Shown in pieces: positions 8,669 to 15,710 of a stretch of DNA of 64,000 bases (within the stretch, counting starts at the first letter, position 1; each line of letters opens with the position of its first letter). The notes below the pieces were generated by a model. The model saw nothing but the letters and a program-made list of their open reading frames with translations. It did no database searches and was not told the origin of the DNA. The DNA lies in contig OY969913.1 of the NCBI GenBank assembly GCA_963704515.1, forward strand, positions 1,488,001 to 1,552,000, given 5' to 3'. Origin of the DNA: VRUE01 sp963704515 (GTDB taxonomy: Bacteria > Actinomycetota > Thermoleophilia > Solirubrobacterales > 70-9). The position numbers were made by a program, and so were the translations under genes.

Positions 8669-9280
8669 TTACCCAGACGGCGCCGCGCTTAACTCCGTGC
8701 CGCTTCCCGGCTTCGGGACGATGCCGTCGCCCAGCAGGCGACCCACCCAGGCGACGAAGCGGTAGGCGGGCTCGTTCGGGCGGCCGTGGATCGCCAGCAG
8801 CGACACGCACAGGGCGAGGACCCAGATGCCGCCGGCGGCGAGGGCGAGGCGTTGGACGAGGCCGTACTGGCCGTTGATTTCGTTGCCGATCAGGAAGAAG
8901 AGGACGCCGAAGATCGCGATCCCGAGCAGGCCGGAGCCGAGCGAGAGCAGGTCGGAGCGGCCCCAGCGGGGGTGGCCGCGGAAGCGCCAGGCCAACGCGA
9001 AGACCGAGGCGAACAGGGCGATCGCGCCGAGGAAGTAGGCGATCCCGTGCGCGTAGTGCTGCCAGTCGAGCTCGCCGGCCGCTTCGCGGGCGCGGCAGGC
9101 TGCGTCGATGCTCCAGCGGCACTCGGCCGGGAATGCGAAGCCGTCGAGGATCTGGCCGACGCCGGTGAAGGCGATCAGGCCGGCGACGACGACAATCGCC
9201 ACCCAGGCGAGCTGCCCGGCTATCGAGGCGACGGCCAGGCGGCGGATCGGCGGCGCCTTCGAGTCGTTCCCGAAGCTCAT
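8669..9280 (-). CDS. DUF998-like integral membrane protein
   Basis: A 203-residue membrane protein with about five to six hydrophobic segments (for example VASIAGQLAWVAIVVVAGLI, GIAYFLGAIALFASVFALAW and LLGIAIFGVLFFLIGNEING). The pattern fits the DUF998 family of uncharacterised membrane proteins. An extracytoplasmic loop holds two cysteines (FPAECRWSIDAACRAREA). It ends 29 bases from the antitoxin start and is transcribed in the same direction, so it may lie at the head of that operon. Function unknown. Confidence 0.65.
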   Translation of the reverse strand: MSFGNDSKAPPIRRLAVASIAGQLAWVAIVVVAGLIAFTGVGQILDGFAFPAECRWSIDAACRAREAAGELDWQHYAHGIAYFLGAIALFASVFALAWRFRGHPRWGRSDLLSLGSGLLGIAIFGVLFFLIGNEINGQYGLVQRLALAAGGIWVLALCVSLLAIHGRPNEPAYRFVAWVGRLLGDGIVPKPGSGTELSAAPSG

Positions 9281-9327
9281 CCGGGAAGCCCCTTGACACC
9301 GATTGCTATCTTGGGGATATCCGTAAT

Positions 9328-9425
9328 GGACATCTTTATGGACATTGCGGGGCGTAAATTTCCTATTTCTCCCTGTGGCAAGCGATATTTAGCCCTGCTT
9401 GGGCACGGACATTAGAGAGGACATT
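9328..9425 (+). promoter_or_regulatory. Paired GGACAT repeats upstream of fic (putative operator)
   Basis: Four copies of GGACAT(T) lie in the unusually AT-rich 150-base gap before the Fic gene, starting at 9328, 9340, 9407 and 9419. Each pair is spaced exactly 12 bases start to start. The last copy is 5 bases before the ATG. The arrangement suggests a transcription-factor site, possibly bound by the winged-helix C-terminus of the Fic protein itself. Binding is inference. Confidence 0.45.
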
Positions 9426-9429
9426 CGAA

Positions 9430-10692
9430 ATGACAGCCACCAGGGAATTCGAAGGCACGCATCCGTGGCTAACCTTCGATGTAGACCTTGAGCGGGCGAG
9501 CTACCGGCTCTGGCTCTTGCTCGGCGAGGCTACCTCCAAGAGCGACCATGTGCGGAGGGCACTGCTGCGTCCTGATGTCGCCGAGGAGCTTCAGAAGGTC
9601 TTCCTCGTCAAGGGGGCGTTGGCGACCACCGCGATCGAGGGGAACACGCTCTCCGAGGAGGAGGCCCGTCAGGTCTTCGAGGGCAAGTTGCGGCTGCCCC
9701 CTTCCAAGGAGTATCTGGCACAGGAGATCCGCAACATCGTCGATGCCTTCGATCACATCCGCGACGAAATCCTGCCGGATGCCTCCAATGCCGACCTGAC
9801 CGTCGAGAAGATCAAGCTCTACAACCGCTTCGTGCTCGACGGGCTGGAGGTGGATGACGGAGTGGTCCCAGGAGAGATACGGGAGCACTCGGTCGTCGTC
9901 GGGCGCTACCGGGGGGCTCCGACCCAGGATTGCGAGCACCTCTTGGAGCGCCTCTGCTCGTGGCTCGGTTCCGAGGCGTTCGAGGCGCCCGAGGATCATC
10001 CCGAGCTGGCGCCGCCGCTGGCCGTGCTCAAGGCGGCCCTCGCGCATCTCTACCTCGCCTGGATCCATCCGTTCGGCGACGGTAACGGTCGTACGGCCCG
10101 CCTGCTCGAGGCTCACATCCTGCTTGCCTCCCGCTTCCCGCAGCCGGTGACCCAGCTGCTCTCGAATCATTACAACCAGACCCGCAGCGAGTACTACCGC
10201 CAGCTCGATCGGAGCAGCCGCGAGGGCCCCAACGGCTTCCTGCAGTACGCGGTTCAGGGGTTCGTCGACGAGTTGCGCGGCCAGCTCGACCGCATCTGGT
10301 CAATGCAGTACCTGGATCGCTGGGAGCAGTACATCCATCAGCAGTTTGGCGAGACCCGCACGGATAGCCAGCGGCGCCAGCTGAGGTTGGTCAAGGATCT
10401 CTCGAAGGTGAGCATCGAGATTCTGCCCAATCACCACCTCTACCCCCTGCCCCGGATCGAGCCGGTGTCGCGCTCAAGGCTGCGGATGCTCACCCCCGAG
10501 CTGGCCGAGGCATACGCGCACAAGACGGAGCGGACCCTGAGCCGGGACCTCAACGCCTTGGAGAAGATGGGCCTGGTCTGGCGCAACGAGTCCGGCTGGT
10601 GGCCAAATTCGGACTCCGTCCTCGGTTTCATGCCTCCCCAAGTTCGCGCCGAGGCCGACGGCCTGGGTGGCGGCATGCACCGTTCCTGGTAG
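9430..10692 (+). CDS. Fic-domain protein (AMP transferase) with N-terminal inhibitory motif
   Basis: A 420-residue Fic protein. The catalytic motif HPFGDGNGRTAR (about residues 213-224) matches HPFxDGNGRxxR exactly, so the enzyme should transfer AMP (or another phosphate-linked group) to hydroxyl side chains of a target. An inhibitory helix motif TTAIEG (about residues 67-72) precedes it, as in class II Fic proteins that restrain themselves. The C-terminal 100 residues (SRLRMLTPELAEAYAHKT, then RDLNALEKMGLV) look like a winged-helix DNA-binding domain. AGAGAGG sits upstream of the ATG. Target unknown. Confidence 0.9.
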   Translation: MTATREFEGTHPWLTFDVDLERASYRLWLLLGEATSKSDHVRRALLRPDVAEELQKVFLVKGALATTAIEGNTLSEEEARQVFEGKLRLPPSKEYLAQEIRNIVDAFDHIRDEILPDASNADLTVEKIKLYNRFVLDGLEVDDGVVPGEIREHSVVVGRYRGAPTQDCEHLLERLCSWLGSEAFEAPEDHPELAPPLAVLKAALAHLYLAWIHPFGDGNGRTARLLEAHILLASRFPQPVTQLLSNHYNQTRSEYYRQLDRSSREGPNGFLQYAVQGFVDELRGQLDRIWSMQYLDRWEQYIHQQFGETRTDSQRRQLRLVKDLSKVSIEILPNHHLYPLPRIEPVSRSRLRMLTPELAEAYAHKTERTLSRDLNALEKMGLVWRNESGWWPNSDSVLGFMPPQVRAEADGLGGGMHRSW

Positions 10693-10701
10693 AACCGACG
10701 C

Positions 10702-11508
10702 ATGACAGGCGACTTCCGCTACGAAGGGCACCGGATCTCCTACGACTCCTACGGGGAGGGGGAGAGGGTGCTGGTGCTCGTGCACGGGCTGCTGATGAAT
10801 CGGCGGATGTACGGGCCGCTGGCGCCGGCGCTGGCGCGGCGCGGCAACCGGGTCGTCTGCGTCGATCTGCTCGGCCACGGGCGCTCGGACCGGCCCGAGG
10901 ACCTGCGGCTCTACTCGATGCCGCTCTTCGCCCGCCAGGTCGTCGCCCTGCTCGACCACCTGGAGGTGGAGTCGGCAGTGGTTGGCGGCACCTCGCTCGG
11001 CGCCAACGTCGCCCTGGAGTTCGCGGTCCGCTTCCCCGAGCGTGCCGGCGCCCTCTTCGTCGAGATGCCGGTGCTCGACAACGCCCTGCCGGCGATGGCC
11101 GGAGCCTTCACGCCGGTCCTGCTCAGCCTGCGCTACGGCCGGCCGGCCTTCGAGCTCGCCTCGCGCTTTACGTCCCTGATCCCGCGCACCAACTACCTCC
11201 TCGACATCGGCCTCGACTGGGTGCGCCAGCGCCCCGGCCCTTCCGGCGCCGTGCTCGAGGGCCTCTTGCTCGGCGAGACCGCGCCCCACCGTGCCGAGCG
11301 CAAGCGGATCGAGCAACCGACCCTGATCGTCGGCCACACCCGCGACCCGGTCCACCCCTTCAGCGACTCCGGCATGCTCGCCGAGGAGCTGCCAAACGCC
11401 GAGCTGATCGAGGCCAGCTCGATCCTCGAGTGGCGGCTGCGGCCGAAGCGGCTGAACGCTGCGCTGACCGAGTTTCTCGAGAATGTCGGATCACCCGGAG
11501 TCTCTTAG
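10702..11508 (+). CDS. Alpha/beta hydrolase
   Basis: A 268-residue alpha/beta-hydrolase-fold enzyme. The nucleophile elbow is GGTSLGAN with Ser near residue 98. The oxyanion region is VLVHGLLMNRR near residue 28, and a Asp (LIVGHTRDPVHPF) and a late acidic/His region follow. Length is typical of esterases, haloperoxidase-like hydrolases and epoxide hydrolases, and substrate cannot be told. It starts 9 bases after the Fic stop and is probably cotranscribed. Its 3' end overlaps the convergent NTPase gene by 4 bases. The final catalytic His is not clear by eye, since the C-terminus (SSILEWRLRPKRLNAAL) lacks an obvious one. Confidence 0.8.
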   Translation: MTGDFRYEGHRISYDSYGEGERVLVLVHGLLMNRRMYGPLAPALARRGNRVVCVDLLGHGRSDRPEDLRLYSMPLFARQVVALLDHLEVESAVVGGTSLGANVALEFAVRFPERAGALFVEMPVLDNALPAMAGAFTPVLLSLRYGRPAFELASRFTSLIPRTNYLLDIGLDWVRQRPGPSGAVLEGLLLGETAPHRAERKRIEQPTLIVGHTRDPVHPFSDSGMLAEELPNAELIEASSILEWRLRPKRLNAALTEFLENVGSPGVS

Positions 11509-13733
11509 GCCGCTGGGGCGGGAAGAGGCTGCTTTCCTAGATGTCTGTCCCGGAAGCGGGAGGTCAATATCCATGCTTCATCCGGATTGAAGGTGAACGC
11601 CTGTCGCGCCTTGGCGAGCTCTTCTACGGCACCAGTCGCAACCGCTCGCTTTGTCTGCGACTCGCTCTCAAGACCAGAAATGAACTCACGCACCGTGATC
11701 ATGAAGTAGCAGAAGGCGATCACCTCGAGCGCGATCGAGCTTGACTCTCGGTGATCCTGATCGCCCTCCGGGTCACCCGGAACGGATCCCAGATGGTTGA
11801 CGAAGTCGGCATCAAACCGACGGCATTTCTCAAGCAGCGCATCCGCCGTAGTGGCGCCTTCGAGCTCCCGCAGCCAGCGGCTGAGCAGCAGCACGTAGGT
11901 TGGTTCACGCAGCCGTCTGACCGCTATTCGCGCCGCGTCTCGCTTCAGCTTGATCTGCTTTGCGCAGACCCCGTCAACCACTGCACTCAGGGTTGCTCCG
12001 GTGTCATGCTCGCAAATGCTGCGAGCCGCCCTGATGACGTCGCGAGGGAGACCTGCCCCGAGCGCGTGGCATAGGCAGGCGAACTGCACCGGGAGGCCGA
12101 CGACCCGCCGGCGCAGCATCCGGCGTGAGGCTTCGAAGGGCAGGTAGTCCATCTGCAGCACGTCGTCGAAAGAACTGTCGAAGACATCGCGAAACGGCAG
12201 GCCGCGTCGCTCAAAGTAGCTCATCGCGTCTTCTGAGATGGAGACCAGGTAGTAGCAGCCGGAGGAGCGGAAGACGACCTTGATCTCGTTGAGGAAGCGG
12301 CGAGCCCGCTCGTCGTCCATCTTGTCGAGCTCGTCGATGCCAATGCAGACCCGGCCTCCCTGACCGGCCAGCAGGCTGACGAATTCGCGATAGAGCGAAA
12401 CCACATCGGGGAAGCTGAGCTGGTTCTCGGCCAACTGGATGCTCTTTTCAGCACCGGCCTTGACCCCGAGCGGCAGCTGGAGCGCCCCCGACCAGCCAGT
12501 GGAGAAGGTCTGCTGGAACCAGATCTGCCGCAGCCGTAGTTCAGCTGTCGCGATCGGGTTGCCGTCGGGGCGGCGTTGCGGGCGTAGCCTGCTGATGAAC
12601 CGCCTGACCGCAGTCGGATTCATCAGCACGGTCATGTACGTGAGGAAGCCGCCGAACGCCGTCAGGCCGAGCGCCCATGGCTCGAGATCGGTGTCGTGCA
12701 GCTTGCCCTCGTGGCTGAGGATGGAGATGTAGAGGAGTCCCGCGAGCCCTAGCAACAGCGGCCCTAGGATCGGCGGGTAAGGCTGCCGGAACCAACCAAA
12801 GCGCCCCGAACCATTGACGCCGATGTTGAAGCTTCTGTCCCACCCTCTCAGCGCGGCAACTTGTTCGGGTCCCAGTGTCGCCTCACAGAGCTTGGCGAAT
12901 ATGTGGAGGACAAACTCCCGGCCGTCGTAGTCCACCGGTGCGTCGACGACGATTCCCGTGTTTGCCGCCCCGTCGTTCGCAGTGGTCGCCAGATGTTGGA
13001 TCAGCGTTGTCTTGCCGACTCCTCGCGGGCCGGAGATGCCGATGCTGCCACCCGGCATCAGATCGATTCTGTCCTCGATCTCTTTCAGCGATTTCGTCGG
13101 CACCTGACGTTCGAGGTCGTCGATCTCGGCCAAGCTTCCGGGGTCGAGTGCGGGGAGGAATGGCTCGTAAAGCTCGCCCAACTCTTGGTCGATGCGCTCC
13201 GAGAGCAGGCTTAGTACGGCGGCGCGGAGGGCGCTCTCATAGGCGCCGCGTGCCGCCTCGAGGTGCTCAGCCAGCGATTCTGCTTCCTGTGAAGCACCTG
13301 CGCGGCTGCGTCCCTCGCTTCCCTCTCTGCGACGAAGCAGGACACTCGCCGCTATCACCGTGCTGGCGGAGGCGACGAGGGCGCTGAGTGCCACTGAGTT
13401 CGGGACGCCGAGCGAGACTGCCACTGGGACCCCGAGGAAGAGCGCGCCGACGACGACGCCCGTGAGGTCCAGCCAGCGCCGCTGCCTCGCCCGGATCAGG
13501 CGCGCTCTCAGCTCGGCGATCCGTCGTCGCTCGCGTGCGGTTTCCTCGAAGACCTGGGCCGCCTTTCCGGCGACGTCACCGGCGAGCTTCTCCGGGGGCG
13601 CATCCGTGGTCGCGGCGGCCTCGGTTAGCTCCCCGGCGAGCAGCTTTTCCGCCAGCATGCGGATGCCCTCTCGAAAGTCAGGGTCGACATCCGTTTGCGC
13701 CTCCTGCTCTACGGGGTTGCCGTCAGCCGTCAT
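11505..13733 (-). CDS. Large membrane-anchored P-loop NTPase
   Basis: A 742-residue protein. Residues 60-90 form a charged, probably coiled-coil segment. Two membrane helices follow at about 90-110 and 115-133. The NTPase core has a Walker A GPRGVGKT at about 235-242 and a Walker B VCIGIDELDK at about 462-471. A second pair of membrane helices (about 322-340 and 355-372) is inserted between the Walker motifs. A sensor-like segment (GCYYLVSISEDAM) comes next. Membrane helices inserted in the ATPase core are typical of KAP-type P-loop NTPases, many of which are tied to phage defence or signalling. Assignment to KAP is inferred from layout. It stands alone, divergent from the tRNA operon. Confidence 0.7.
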   Translation of the reverse strand: MTADGNPVEQEAQTDVDPDFREGIRMLAEKLLAGELTEAAATTDAPPEKLAGDVAGKAAQVFEETARERRRIAELRARLIRARQRRWLDLTGVVVGALFLGVPVAVSLGVPNSVALSALVASASTVIAASVLLRRREGSEGRSRAGASQEAESLAEHLEAARGAYESALRAAVLSLLSERIDQELGELYEPFLPALDPGSLAEIDDLERQVPTKSLKEIEDRIDLMPGGSIGISGPRGVGKTTLIQHLATTANDGAANTGIVVDAPVDYDGREFVLHIFAKLCEATLGPEQVAALRGWDRSFNIGVNGSGRFGWFRQPYPPILGPLLLGLAGLLYISILSHEGKLHDTDLEPWALGLTAFGGFLTYMTVLMNPTAVRRFISRLRPQRRPDGNPIATAELRLRQIWFQQTFSTGWSGALQLPLGVKAGAEKSIQLAENQLSFPDVVSLYREFVSLLAGQGGRVCIGIDELDKMDDERARRFLNEIKVVFRSSGCYYLVSISEDAMSYFERRGLPFRDVFDSSFDDVLQMDYLPFEASRRMLRRRVVGLPVQFACLCHALGAGLPRDVIRAARSICEHDTGATLSAVVDGVCAKQIKLKRDAARIAVRRLREPTYVLLLSRWLRELEGATTADALLEKCRRFDADFVNHLGSVPGDPEGDQDHRESSSIALEVIAFCYFMITVREFISGLESESQTKRAVATGAVEELAKARQAFTFNPDEAWILTSRFRDRHLGKQPLPAPAA

Positions 13734-13832
13734 CCCGCGGCGAGAGTAGTGAAGCGCTCCGATGCCATCGCACCCTTCGTCGGCTAATGATTTACGCAGA
13801 CGGGGTTGTCATTAGTCTGGTACGCGTGGAGT

Positions 13833-13841
13833 TGCTAGGAT
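13833..13841 (+). promoter_or_regulatory. Putative extended -10 promoter of the tRNA/biosynthetic operon
   Basis: TGCTAGGAT fits an extended -10 element (TGn plus TANNNT). No good -35 lies at the usual distance; TTGTCA at 13806 is 24 bases away. Transcription would begin near 13848, producing a leader of about 75 bases with two hairpins before the tRNA. This rests on consensus matching only. Confidence 0.35.
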
Positions 13842-13873
13842 GCCCGGGAAATTTGGAGCGGTCAGAGAGGGCC

Positions 13874-13915
13874 GGTCCCTAGGGAGGGACCTCGGGACTC
13901 CAACGGGAGGAGTCC
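13874..13915 (+). other. Two tandem leader hairpins before the tRNA
   Basis: GGTCCCT (13874-13880) pairs with AGGGACC (13885-13891) around a 4-base loop. GGACTCC (13895-13901) pairs with GGAGTCC (13909-13915) around a 7-base loop. They end 8 bases before the tRNA acceptor stem. They may be processing signals, an attenuator or a terminator for read-through. No T-box consensus was seen. Confidence 0.5.
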
Positions 13916-13923
13916 GCCATAGC

Positions 13924-13996
13924 GCACCAGTGCCTTAATCGGTCAAAGGGCCGGCCTTAAAAGCCGGAGATCCGGGTTCGAGCCCCGGCTGGTGCA
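13924..13996 (+). tRNA. tRNA with UAA anticodon and short variable arm (atypical)
   Basis: A complete 73-base cloverleaf. The acceptor stem is GCACCAG / CTGGTGC (7 pairs). The D stem is CCTT / AAGG with GG in the loop, and the anticodon stem is CCGGC / GCCGG. The T arm is CCGGG-TTCGAGC-CCCGG. Discriminator is A and CCA is not encoded. The anticodon loop CTTAAAA gives UAA, which would read the leucine codon UUA. Bacterial leucine tRNAs have a long variable arm, however, and here it is only 4 bases (AGAT, 13968-13971). All helices are perfect, so this is not an obviously decayed gene. It lies 28 bases before an ArgRS-like gene on the same strand, and probably donates an aminoacyl group in that pathway or decodes a rare codon. 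Confidence 0.85.
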
Positions 13997-14024
13997 TCGG
14001 CAATGGCAGCGACGGAGGCCAGCT

Positions 14025-15710
14025 ATGGCGGATGCGGAAAATCTCTTTGATCTCCTCGACCGGGTCGCGACCGGCGAGGAAGGACGGCCGCTGTGGGCGG
14101 CGCGCGCTCCCTACCAGCCGCACGAGCGCTTCGACCTGATGCTGGTGCCGCGGGTCAAGGGCTGGCGCGAGGACCCCGAGGCGCTGGCGGCGCTGGAGCG
14201 GATCGAGCGCCAGCCCCGGGTCGCCGAGCTCGACCGCGAGGGCCGCCAGGTCTGGCTGCGGCTCGCCGACGAGTGGGTCGGGCGGACCGGCGCGGCGCTG
14301 GTCTCCGGCGCGGCGGGCGACTCGCCCAACGCCGACATCGCCGCCGGCGAGACCTTCGCGCTCAACTTCTGGGACGCCAACTCGACCAAGGCGCTGCACA
14401 TCGGCCACCTGCGCAACCTGGCCCTGGGCAACGCGCTCGGCGCGGCGCTGACCGAGGCCGGCGGCCGGGTCGAGCGGCGCAGCATCATCTGCGACGTCGG
14501 CCGCAGCATGGGCGAGGCGATGGCGGGCGTCCTCGCCAGCGGCCGTTACAGCGGCTCGCTGCCCGAGAACGGCCAGAAGAGCGACCACTTCGTCGGCGCC
14601 TGCTATGCGGAGTACGTCAAGTCGGGGCCCTCGCTGAACGGTCGCGCCGGCGAGGAACCGGGCGACTCGCTGACCCGCGAGCTCGACGTCCACCACGACT
14701 CCGCCGACGACCTGCTGCAGCGCGTGCTGGGCGGCGACCAGGAGGCGATCGAGCTCTGGTCGAAGACGCGCGCCTGGGTGATCTCCGGCCAGCGCAAGAC
14801 CCTGGCGCGGCTCGGTATCTCCTTCGACCGCGTCTTCTTCGAGTCCGACTTCCTCCCCGAGGTCGCCGAGCTCTCCAACCTCGGCCTCGAGCACGGCATG
14901 CTCAGCCGCTGCCCCGACGGCGCGGTGATCTACCTCACCGGCCGCGAGGAGCTGGAGGAGATGCCGCTGCTGCGCGCCGACGGCCTGCCCACCCAGCACA
15001 TGCGGGCGCTCGCCTACTGGATGGCGGCACCGGGCCTGGAAGGCACCACCTCGATCCAGATCTGCGGCGCCGAGTGGGCCGCCCACGTCACCTGCCGCCG
15101 CCAGCTGATGGACCTGATGATGGAGAAAGGGGCGGGCGCCGCGATCAATCACCCCACGCACGACGTCTTCCACGGGATGGTCTCGCGCCAGAGCGAGTCG
15201 GTCTCCTCGAGCAAGCGCAACGCCCTGCTGATCGACGACCTGGTCGAGTGGATCGACGCGGCGCTCGGCGAGCAGGAGGAGCGCGACGCGGTGCGCCGCC
15301 GCCACCCGGCCGCCGAGGCGATCGTCGCCCAGGTCGCGCTCGGCTACTTCCTGATCCACGACAACACCAAGCCGGTCGACTTCGACCCCGAGCGGCTGCT
15401 CGACCAGAGCCAGAACCTCGGCTGGGACCTGGCCCGCGCCCGCGCCCACAACGGCGGCGGCTCGGGCGCCCCGGCGCCCGCCGAGCCGGCGGCCGACCCC
15501 GAGTACCGCTTTGCCGTGGTCCAGTCGGAGATGTACCGGCGCCACCTGCAGCAGGCGGTCGAGCGGCTCGACGTCAACCCGCTGGCCAAATACGTCTCCC
15601 ATCTCTCGCGCTGGTACCTGGAGGCCGACCGCGAGCCGCACGTGCAGGAGGCGATCCAGGCGGCCCTCGCCCAGGGCGCCCGCGGCCTCGGCCTGGAGGT
15701 GACCCGGTGA
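14025..15710 (+). CDS. ArgRS-like class I aminoacyl-tRNA synthetase paralogue
   Basis: A 561-residue protein of arginyl-tRNA synthetase type. It has the class I HIGH motif exactly (ALHIGHLRNLALGNALG, HIGH at about 125-128). Near residue 393 a degenerate KMSKS-like loop (VSSSKRN) is followed by the ArgRS pattern ALGYFLIHDNTKPVDFD. The C-terminal anticodon-binding (DALR) region is short and diverged. ATG 14025 has GGAGG at 14014-14018; a longer frame from 13992 would begin inside the tRNA and is rejected. The gene is coupled to the aminodeoxychorismate synthase (GTGA). Known parallels are synthetase-like enzymes that load a tRNA for antibiotic assembly, such as VlmL in valanimycin. Whether it charges arginine, and on which tRNA, is unknown. 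Confidence 0.85.
   Translation: MADAENLFDLLDRVATGEEGRPLWAARAPYQPHERFDLMLVPRVKGWREDPEALAALERIERQPRVAELDREGRQVWLRLADEWVGRTGAALVSGAAGDSPNADIAAGETFALNFWDANSTKALHIGHLRNLALGNALGAALTEAGGRVERRSIICDVGRSMGEAMAGVLASGRYSGSLPENGQKSDHFVGACYAEYVKSGPSLNGRAGEEPGDSLTRELDVHHDSADDLLQRVLGGDQEAIELWSKTRAWVISGQRKTLARLGISFDRVFFESDFLPEVAELSNLGLEHGMLSRCPDGAVIYLTGREELEEMPLLRADGLPTQHMRALAYWMAAPGLEGTTSIQICGAEWAAHVTCRRQLMDLMMEKGAGAAINHPTHDVFHGMVSRQSESVSSSKRNALLIDDLVEWIDAALGEQEERDAVRRRHPAAEAIVAQVALGYFLIHDNTKPVDFDPERLLDQSQNLGWDLARARAHNGGGSGAPAPAEPAADPEYRFAVVQSEMYRRHLQQAVERLDVNPLAKYVSHLSRWYLEADREPHVQEAIQAALAQGARGLGLEVTR

Noticed and set aside
13848..13923. A T-box riboswitch before the ArgRS-like gene.
   Set aside because: No T-box consensus or specifier loop was found, and the leader is short and is followed by a tRNA rather than a coding region.
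13992..14024. An upstream GTG start for the ArgRS-like gene at 13992.
   Set aside because: It lies inside the tRNA acceptor stem. ATG 14025 has a well-spaced GGAGG.
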